From assembly GCF_000300515.1 (NCBI RefSeq), contig NZ_AMSI01000014.1:62001-126000 (forward strand): 64,000 bases of DNA, given 5' to 3'. A program made the translations under genes and the position numbers. This document shows positions 59,101-64,000 of this stretch, one piece after another. Each line of letters starts with the position of its first letter. Positions within the stretch are counted from its first letter, which is position 1. Below the pieces are notes generated by a model, which made no database searches, was not told the origin of the DNA, and saw nothing but the letters and a program-made list of their open reading frames with translations. This stretch comes from Nitratireductor indicus C115 (GTDB lineage Bacteria > Pseudomonadota > Alphaproteobacteria > Rhizobiales > Rhizobiaceae).

Positions 59101-60342
59101 TCAGGACGCGTTCCGCAAAAATCCGTTTCTCTCGGTCGGTTCTTTTACCAGCTCGGCCCAGCGGCGAACCAGATAATTGTGTTCGTCCATGGTGGTGTTC
59201 CAGAGCGCGATATGCGAAGCGCGGTTCCAATAGGAGCCGCCGGAGCGAGAAGCGCCGGGCAGGATGGCCGTGTTGCCGTCCGGACCGCACAGGGAGCTGC
59301 GCGCCTCCTTGCCGTCATACCAATAATCCCACTCATCGGGCTTCAGATGCTCGCGTACCCGCTCGGGCACAGGCATATAATAGCCCTGCCGGGCAACCAC
59401 CGCGCCTGCCCAGCCGGAAATGAACCAGTTGAGATAGGCATACCCCTGGTCGAGCCGGTGGCCTTCCAGGTGGCGCGCGAGACAAAGGCCGCCGTGCCAG
59501 GCGCGATAGCCCTCGACCGGCACCGCCTGACGGGTGCGCAAGTGCCGGCTCTTGAGCTGCACCGCGCTCGGCGACCACATGCTTGCGATCCAGACATCAC
59601 CCCGCTCCATCATCAAGGTGGCTTCCTGCGTGGTGCGCCAGAAAGAGGTGAAATGCCCCTTGCGCTTCAGCGACAAGGCAAGATCGATGAGCTGATCGAT
59701 CTCATCGACGCTCATATTGCCCAGATCCTTGAAGCTCATGCGGTTGGCCGCGCGCGCGGCAAGCGCGATATCGAAGATGCCGATTGCCGGCTCGTCGACG
59801 ATGGCGACATGGCCCTTCCAACGCGGATGCAGGAGCTCGGCCCAAGAGCGCACCTCCGAATCCACATCGACGCCGGTGGCGGTCTCGTTGACACCGAAGG
59901 AATCGAAATTGTGCACCGTCGGCAGCATGGAGATGTGTGGCGAAGGAACGGAAGAAAGCGAATTGTCCTGCTGCACGTAAAGCCGCGTGACGGGCGCATC
60001 GCCGAAGCCCAACGGGGCCGACGCATTGATGCAGCCCTTCTTGGTAAGATCGTTGACCTCGCTCCAGAGCTCGATGCGTTCGAGATCGATCTTCTGAACG
60101 GCGCGCCAGTGCCAGACGATATCGAGATTGTGGAAACACTGATCGTAGACATCGTAGCGGTCCGGTTCAGTCGCGGCAATGCGCTGCGCGGTCACGAAAT
60201 CATGCTGCTCGAAGATCAGTTCGAACCCGAGATCGCGCTCGGCGCGCTCCTGAAGCTGGCGATAGGGAGTGATCTCCGTGCACAGGACGCGGAGCGGCGG
60301 GGGCTTTCGCACATGCGCCGAGGGAGCAGCCGGCCTCGTCAC
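59101..60342 (-). CDS. PotD-like substrate-binding-protein homologue without signal peptide
   Basis: A 413-residue protein of the bacterial extracellular solute-binding family 1 (polyamine/PotD-like) by pattern: LRVLCTEITPY at the start, YDVYDQCFHNLDIVWHW, VTRLYVQQDNSL, DEPAIGIFDIALAARAANRMSF, ERGDVWIASMWS and GAVVARQGYYMPVPERVREHL. Oddly, the N-terminus (MTRPAAPSAHVRKPPPL) is Pro-rich with no hydrophobic export segment, so it is probably cytosolic or its true start is not visible. Translation starts at a GTG (60342) ten bases after the cobW stop. Not the usual binding protein of the adjacent importer, which is the partial gene at the right edge. Confidence 0.75.
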   Translation of the reverse strand: MTRPAAPSAHVRKPPPLRVLCTEITPYRQLQERAERDLGFELIFEQHDFVTAQRIAATEPDRYDVYDQCFHNLDIVWHWRAVQKIDLERIELWSEVNDLTKKGCINASAPLGFGDAPVTRLYVQQDNSLSSVPSPHISMLPTVHNFDSFGVNETATGVDVDSEVRSWAELLHPRWKGHVAIVDEPAIGIFDIALAARAANRMSFKDLGNMSVDEIDQLIDLALSLKRKGHFTSFWRTTQEATLMMERGDVWIASMWSPSAVQLKSRHLRTRQAVPVEGYRAWHGGLCLARHLEGHRLDQGYAYLNWFISGWAGAVVARQGYYMPVPERVREHLKPDEWDYWYDGKEARSSLCGPDGNTAILPGASRSGGSYWNRASHIALWNTTMDEHNYLVRRWAELVKEPTERNGFLRNAS

Positions 60343-60351
60343 GCCCGGCCC

Positions 60352-61434
60352 CTAGCTCGCCCTGCGAAGGGGCGGTGTGCCACCCTGGGTAAGCACCTTT
60401 TCCGACAGGCGATTGAACACATGAAACGACTCTTCGATGCGCGCCGGGTCCAGCCCGTCGACGATGAACACGATGCGTGACTGGCGGCGACGATCCGGCC
60501 AGGCGGACATATGAACCGGCGGGTGGACCAGACGCTGCACGCCGTGAATCGCAACCGGACGCTCCTCCCCCTCGATATCAAGGATGCCCTTCACGCGGAA
60601 GACCCGGTCGCCATGGCGATTGAGCAGCATGGTCAGCCACATGCCGAAGCCCGTCCAGTCGATCCGCTCCTCGATCACCATGGAAAAGGAGCGCACGGAG
60701 GAATGCGCGTGGCCATGATGCCCCTCTTCATCATGATGGTGATGAACGGGTGCTGCGAATTCCTCGGAGAGAGAAAGCGCCTCGCTCAGCCATTCCTCGC
60801 TGCGTTCGGTTGAAGCATCGACGAGAAAATCGTCGGCACTTGCTTCCTGCGCGATCACCCGGCGCGCGGATGGATTGAGCCGGCTCAGTTTTTCCAGCAA
60901 CGCATCGGTATCGGTCGCCTCGTCCATATCGGTCTTGGTGATGACGACCACATCCGCTGCTCCCACCTGCCGCACGGCCTCCAGCCGTTCGTCGAGCTGG
61001 CGGGAACCGTTCACCGCATCCACCGTGACCACGACATTTGCGATTGCGAAATGGCTGCGCAGAACCGGGTGTGACTGGATGGTGGAGAGCGCGGGAAAAG
61101 GATCGGCCAGCCCCGTCGTCTCAATGACCACGCGGTCGAACCAGGGGATTTCATCCCGGCTGCGCTGGGAATCGAGCTTTTGCAGCGCATCGGCGACTTC
61201 GCCACGCACCGTGCAGCACAGGCAACCCGACTTGAGCAGAACGACATTGTCATCGATGCGGTCAAGCAGGTGATGATCGAGGCCCACTTCACCGAACTCA
61301 TTGATCAGCACGGCGGCATTCGCCATGGCGGGATCGGCAAGGAGGCGCTGGAGCAGCGTTGTCTTGCCCGATCCCAGAAAGCCCGTGAGAAAGTTGACGG
61401 GTGTCAGATTGGCCGGGCGCGGCTCAGCAGTCAT
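60352..61434 (-). CDS. CobW/COG0523-family GTPase (metal chaperone)
   Basis: A 360-residue P-loop GTPase. Walker A GFLGSGKTT (18-26), the metal motif GCLCCT (70-75, CxCC), ETTGLADPFP near 125 and NKTD-like TKTDMDEATD near 168. A His-rich stretch (HHHHDEEGHHGHAH) near residue 238 is typical of the zinc-handling ones. Such proteins insert metal into partner enzymes, for example nitrile hydratase or zinc hydrolases. In this operon a partner could be the deacetylase-fold hydrolase or the hydantoinase. Overlaps the upstream small gene by four bases. Confidence 0.92.
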   Translation of the reverse strand: MTAEPRPANLTPVNFLTGFLGSGKTTLLQRLLADPAMANAAVLINEFGEVGLDHHLLDRIDDNVVLLKSGCLCCTVRGEVADALQKLDSQRSRDEIPWFDRVVIETTGLADPFPALSTIQSHPVLRSHFAIANVVVTVDAVNGSRQLDERLEAVRQVGAADVVVITKTDMDEATDTDALLEKLSRLNPSARRVIAQEASADDFLVDASTERSEEWLSEALSLSEEFAAPVHHHHDEEGHHGHAHSSVRSFSMVIEERIDWTGFGMWLTMLLNRHGDRVFRVKGILDIEGEERPVAIHGVQRLVHPPVHMSAWPDRRRQSRIVFIVDGLDPARIEESFHVFNRLSEKVLTQGGTPPLRRAS

Positions 61435-61769
61435 GACGCAGCCTCGATGCGCTGTTTCAGCCGTTCCAGGAAATCAGGGTCGAGCGGATCGAGCGCGCGC
61501 CCTGTCATGGCCTCGGCCTCCGGCCACAGATGGGCGAGGCTCTCGAAAACCTGGGTCCGGCCTGTCGGGCTCGACAGCACATAGGAGGCGCCTTGCCATT
61601 CGGCGATCTTCAGCCGTCTGGGCTCGAGCAGCACATTGGCAAGCTTGATGCGGTTGGCAGCTTCACGCCGGCGGTTCAGCCGGTCGGTATTGCGCGTATA
61701 GACACCGGGCCGCGCTATGGCGCTGGTCCAGTGATCGTCGCATCCAAGAACACCGCACAGAGAACACAT
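61431..61769 (-). CDS. Small Cys-rich conserved-type protein (112 aa)
   Basis: A 112-residue protein whose N-terminus, MCSLCGVLGCDDHW, holds three Cys and one His (C2, C5, C10, H13) and could bind zinc or iron. The rest is charged, with ALDPLDPDFLERLKQRIE at the end. Its stop overlaps the cobW start (ATGA), suggesting it works with the metal chaperone. I do not recognise the family and it has no export signal. Function unknown. Confidence 0.7.
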   Translation of the reverse strand: MCSLCGVLGCDDHWTSAIARPGVYTRNTDRLNRRREAANRIKLANVLLEPRRLKIAEWQGASYVLSSPTGRTQVFESLAHLWPEAEAMTGRALDPLDPDFLERLKQRIEAAS

Positions 61770-61816
61770 GGGGTTTCCTCCCGCAAGGAACGGGGCGGCG
61801 AACCGCCCCGGCCCGC

Positions 61817-62698
61817 CTATTTTCTGCGCGGATTGCGCTTGGCGAAATCATCCGCCATCTCGTCCATCGTCACGAAGCGGACGCCCTCATGCGACTTCAT
61901 GTGCTCATAGAGGCGTTCCAGCATCAGGAGCACCTGCGGGCGGCCCGAAACATCCGGATGGATGGTGATTGGGAAGACCGCGTAATCCATCTCGCGGTAT
62001 ACCCAATCAAACTGATCGCGCCACATCTCCTCCAGATGACGAGGATTGACGAAGCCGTGGCTGTTCGGCGATTTCTTGATGAACATCATGGGCGGAAGGT
62101 CATCGAGATACCAGTTGGCCGGAATCTCGATCAGGTCCGTTTCCGCGCCACGTTCGAGCGGCTTCATCCAGTCCGAGGGCCTGGCGGAATAGTCGATCTT
62201 CGTCCACTTGTCGCCGACCCGCACATAATAGGGCGTGAAATCATTGTGCATCAGCGAGTGGTCGTATTTGATGCCCTTCTTCAAGAGCAGTTCGTTGGTG
62301 ACGTTGGAGAACTCCCACCAAGGTGCCACGTAGCCGGTCGGGCGCCTGCCCGAGAGGCTGGTGATGAGGTCGATCGCCTTGTCGAGCACCTCTTCTTCCT
62401 GCTCCGGGGTCATGGCGATCGGATTTTCATGGCTATAGCCATGGATGCCGATCTCGTGGCCCGCATCGGCCACAGCCTTCATCTGATCGGGGAAGGTTTC
62501 CACCGAGTGACCGGGGATGAACCAGGTGGTGCGCAGGCCCAGACGGTCGAACAGTTTCAGCAGGCGTGGCGAACCAACTTCGCCGGCAAACATTCCGCGC
62601 GAAATATCGTCGGGAGAATCCTCGCCGCCATAGGAACCGAGCCAACCCGCGACGGCGTCGACATCGATGCCGAAGCCGACCAAAATCTCTTTTGCCAT
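61817..62698 (-). CDS. Polysaccharide-deacetylase-fold hydrolase, PuuE allantoinase / cyclic imide hydrolase-like
   Basis: A 293-residue cytosolic enzyme. [21 protein letters not shown] at the N-terminus and [13 protein letters not shown] (His86 and His90) form the metal site region; [19 protein letters not shown] and [13 protein letters not shown] complete the pattern. This is the PuuE subfamily, which hydrolyses allantoin. I also recall a 293-residue zinc imidase from Pseudomonas of this fold with much the same wording, which opens cyclic imides. Next to a CobW chaperone, an amide-cleaving asparaginase and hydantoinases, an imide or other cyclic amide is the likely substrate. AAGGGAG precedes the ATG. 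Confidence 0.85.
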   Translation of the reverse strand: MAKEILVGFGIDVDAVAGWLGSYGGEDSPDDISRGMFAGEVGSPRLLKLFDRLGLRTTWFIPGHSVETFPDQMKAVADAGHEIGIHGYSHENPIAMTPEQEEEVLDKAIDLITSLSGRRPTGYVAPWWEFSNVTNELLLKKGIKYDHSLMHNDFTPYYVRVGDKWTKIDYSARPSDWMKPLERGAETDLIEIPANWYLDDLPPMMFIKKSPNSHGFVNPRHLEEMWRDQFDWVYREMDYAVFPITIHPDVSGRPQVLLMLERLYEHMKSHEGVRFVTMDEMADDFAKRNPRRK

Positions 62699-62751
62699 TT
62701 TCAAATCTCCCTTGTTGCGGTTTCTGCGGGGCCGGACGACCCCTTCGGTTT

Positions 62752-63840
62752 TCAGCCCCGGGCGACCAGCGTGACGCGGTCGGAGGGACAATCGACGATG
62801 ACGGCGTCGCCTATGGCGAGCCGCATGAGAGCCTCATTGTCGGTGCCGGTCTGCACGTCGACGCTCTGCCGGCCATCGAGATCGACCTTGAAATGGCCGA
62901 CACTACCGACGGCATGCTTCATGGAGACCGTGCCGCGCAGCCTGTTTTCACCATCTGCAGCAGAAGAATTAGCCGGCTGTATTCGCATCGCCTCGGCCGG
63001 GATCGCCACCAGTGCGGCAGCGCCGGGTGCAAGCGATTGCGAACGGCGGCCATGCATGCGCCCGAAAGCGGTGTCGACAAAGGCTGCATCTCCATCGAAC
63101 GACAGGTTCGATCCTTCGATGATGGCATTGGAGCCGATGAAGCGGGCGACGAATTCGGTGGCGGGCGAGGCGTAGACCTCATGCGGCGTGCCGATCTGCT
63201 CAACGCGTCCCCTGTTCATGACGACAATGCGGTCCGACAGGCCGAGGGCTTCGGATTGCGCATGCGTGACGAAGACAAATGTGATGCCGAGTTCGCGCTG
63301 CAATAGCTTCAATTCGTTCTGGATGACGCGGCGCAGATTGGCGTCCAGTGCGCCCAGCGGCTCGTCGAGCAGCAGGATGTCCGGCTCGACCACGAGGCCG
63401 CGGGCAAGCGCGATGCGCTGGCGCTGGCCACCCGAGAGCCTGTCGGCCTTGCGGTCAGCGAATTCACTCAGGCCGAACATCTCCATGATGCGGTCGACCT
63501 TGGCCTTCTTCTCGCCCGAAGAGAGCCCTTTCACATCCAGCCCGAAACCGATGTTCTGGCGCACCGTCATATGCGGGAAGAGCGCGTAGTTCTGGAAGAT
63601 CATCGAGGTGGGGCGCTTTTCCGGCGGTACAGCCGAAACATTCTTTCCCTTGATGAGGATGTCGCCATTCGAAATATCCTCAAAGCCGGCGATCATGCGC
63701 AGCGTCGTGGACTTGCCGCAGCCCGAGGGGCCAAGAAAGGCGACGAATTCGCCCGGCTTCACCGCCAGGTCGAAATCCGACACGGCAACGGTGCCGTCCG
63801 GATAGGTCTTGCCGACGCCTATGAGTTCAAGATCGTTCAT
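62752..63840 (-). CDS. Polyamine/iron-type ABC transporter ATP-binding protein (PotA-like)
   Basis: A 362-residue importer ATPase. Walker [10 protein letters not shown] (37-45), [22 protein letters not shown] (Q-loop), signature [15 protein letters not shown] and [17 protein letters not shown]; the C-terminal third is a TOBE-type domain (residues about 270-355), as in PotA/FbpC/MalK. It should energise the importer whose binding protein is encoded just upstream; permease genes are not seen between here and asparaginase and may lie beyond the window. The deacetylase-fold gene follows 53 bp later. Confidence 0.92.
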   Translation of the reverse strand: MNDLELIGVGKTYPDGTVAVSDFDLAVKPGEFVAFLGPSGCGKSTTLRMIAGFEDISNGDILIKGKNVSAVPPEKRPTSMIFQNYALFPHMTVRQNIGFGLDVKGLSSGEKKAKVDRIMEMFGLSEFADRKADRLSGGQRQRIALARGLVVEPDILLLDEPLGALDANLRRVIQNELKLLQRELGITFVFVTHAQSEALGLSDRIVVMNRGRVEQIGTPHEVYASPATEFVARFIGSNAIIEGSNLSFDGDAAFVDTAFGRMHGRRSQSLAPGAAALVAIPAEAMRIQPANSSAADGENRLRGTVSMKHAVGSVGHFKVDLDGRQSVDVQTGTDNEALMRLAIGDAVIVDCPSDRVTLVARG

Positions 63841-63914
63841 GCCTCAGTCCGATGCTCTTGCCGGAGGGAGCCGCGCCGGAACAGCCAGGGGCGTTCCGAC
63901 GCGGCGGGTTCACG

Positions 63915-64000
63915 TCAGGCGTTCAGGAATTCGTCCCAGCGCTGGATCAGGTGGTCGTATTCGTCCGGCCACTGGTGCCAGTAAGCCACATTGGCCGCAC
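63915..64000 (-). CDS. C-terminus of an extracellular solute-binding protein (runs off window)
   Basis: Only 27 codons and a TGA remain. The translation ends NVAYWHQWPDEYDHLIQRWDEFLNA-type, the aromatic, acidic tail seen in PotD-like polyamine-type binding proteins (AYWHMWP-like). It would be the binding protein or first gene of the ABC importer whose ATPase follows 75 bp later. Too short to identify the ligand. Confidence 0.55.
   Translation of the reverse strand, partial: AANVAYWHQWPDEYDHLIQRWDEFLNA

Noticed and set aside
61889-63175. A 428-codon plus-strand frame over the deacetylase-like and ATPase genes
   Set aside because: It crosses two well supported minus-strand genes and contains no known motif.

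Overview
The window looks like a chromosomal segment of an alphaproteobacterium of the order Hyphomicrobiales (Brucellaceae or Phyllobacteriaceae type). This rests on the GC-rich sequence, the zwf-pgl-edd Entner-Doudoroff block, a NadQ-type regulator in front of nadABC, RIME/REP-like intergenic hairpins and an FnrN/FixK-type box. Genus cannot be fixed from sequence alone. I see no rRNA, tRNA, insertion sequence, prophage or CRISPR array; almost all of the DNA is coding.

Layout. 1-5.6 kb: the 5' end of an aldehyde dehydrogenase gene, then zwf-pgl-edd (glucose-6-phosphate to KDPG; no eda here) converging on folD. 5.9-15.1 kb: a polysaccharide locus with a GumC/Wzz-like protein, a Wzx-like flippase, four glycosyltransferase-type genes and a Wzy/WaaL-like ligase. 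15.2-17.0 kb: proC and a class I fructose-1,6-bisphosphatase. 17.3-20.5 kb: a P1B-like metal ATPase, a universal stress protein behind an FNR/FixK-like box, and a small conserved-looking protein. 20.5-24.8 kb: a tripartite HlyD/FtsX/ATPase export system. 24.9-26.5 kb: a PfkB sugar kinase and a GNAT acetyltransferase.

26.5-38.5 kb is the most interesting block: a leftward array murA, BadF-type amino-sugar kinase, murQ, peptide-type ABC transporter (binding protein, two permeases, fused double ATPase), a beta-lactamase-fold hydrolase resembling AmiE, and anmK. A divergent RpiR/MurR-like regulator flanks it. The same palindrome, GGAATA-N3-TATTCC, lies at the murA/rpiR junction and at the kinase/murQ junction. 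The simplest reading is one regulon that imports muropeptides, strips the peptide, phosphorylates and opens anhydro-MurNAc, and feeds amino sugar back towards cell wall synthesis.

38.5-42.9 kb: nadA-nadB-nadC (leftward) behind a NadQ-like regulator, with three copies of its probable half-site AGCATAA. 43.0-50.4 kb: a complete branched-chain-type ABC importer in one operon with a GMC alcohol oxidase/dehydrogenase, divergent from a LysR regulator. 50.4-52.8 kb: D-amino acid dehydrogenase and a TSUP permease. 52.9-58.0 kb: AraC-type regulator divergent from hyuB-hyuA (ATP-dependent hydantoinase/oxoprolinase family). 58.1-64.0 kb: a second leftward operon with a polyamine-type binding protein (cut by the window end), its ATPase, a 293-residue PuuE/imidase-like deacetylase-fold enzyme, a small Cys-rich protein, a CobW-family metal chaperone, a PotD-like protein lacking a signal peptide, and an asparaginase. 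Together with hyuBA this suggests catabolism of a cyclic amide or imide.
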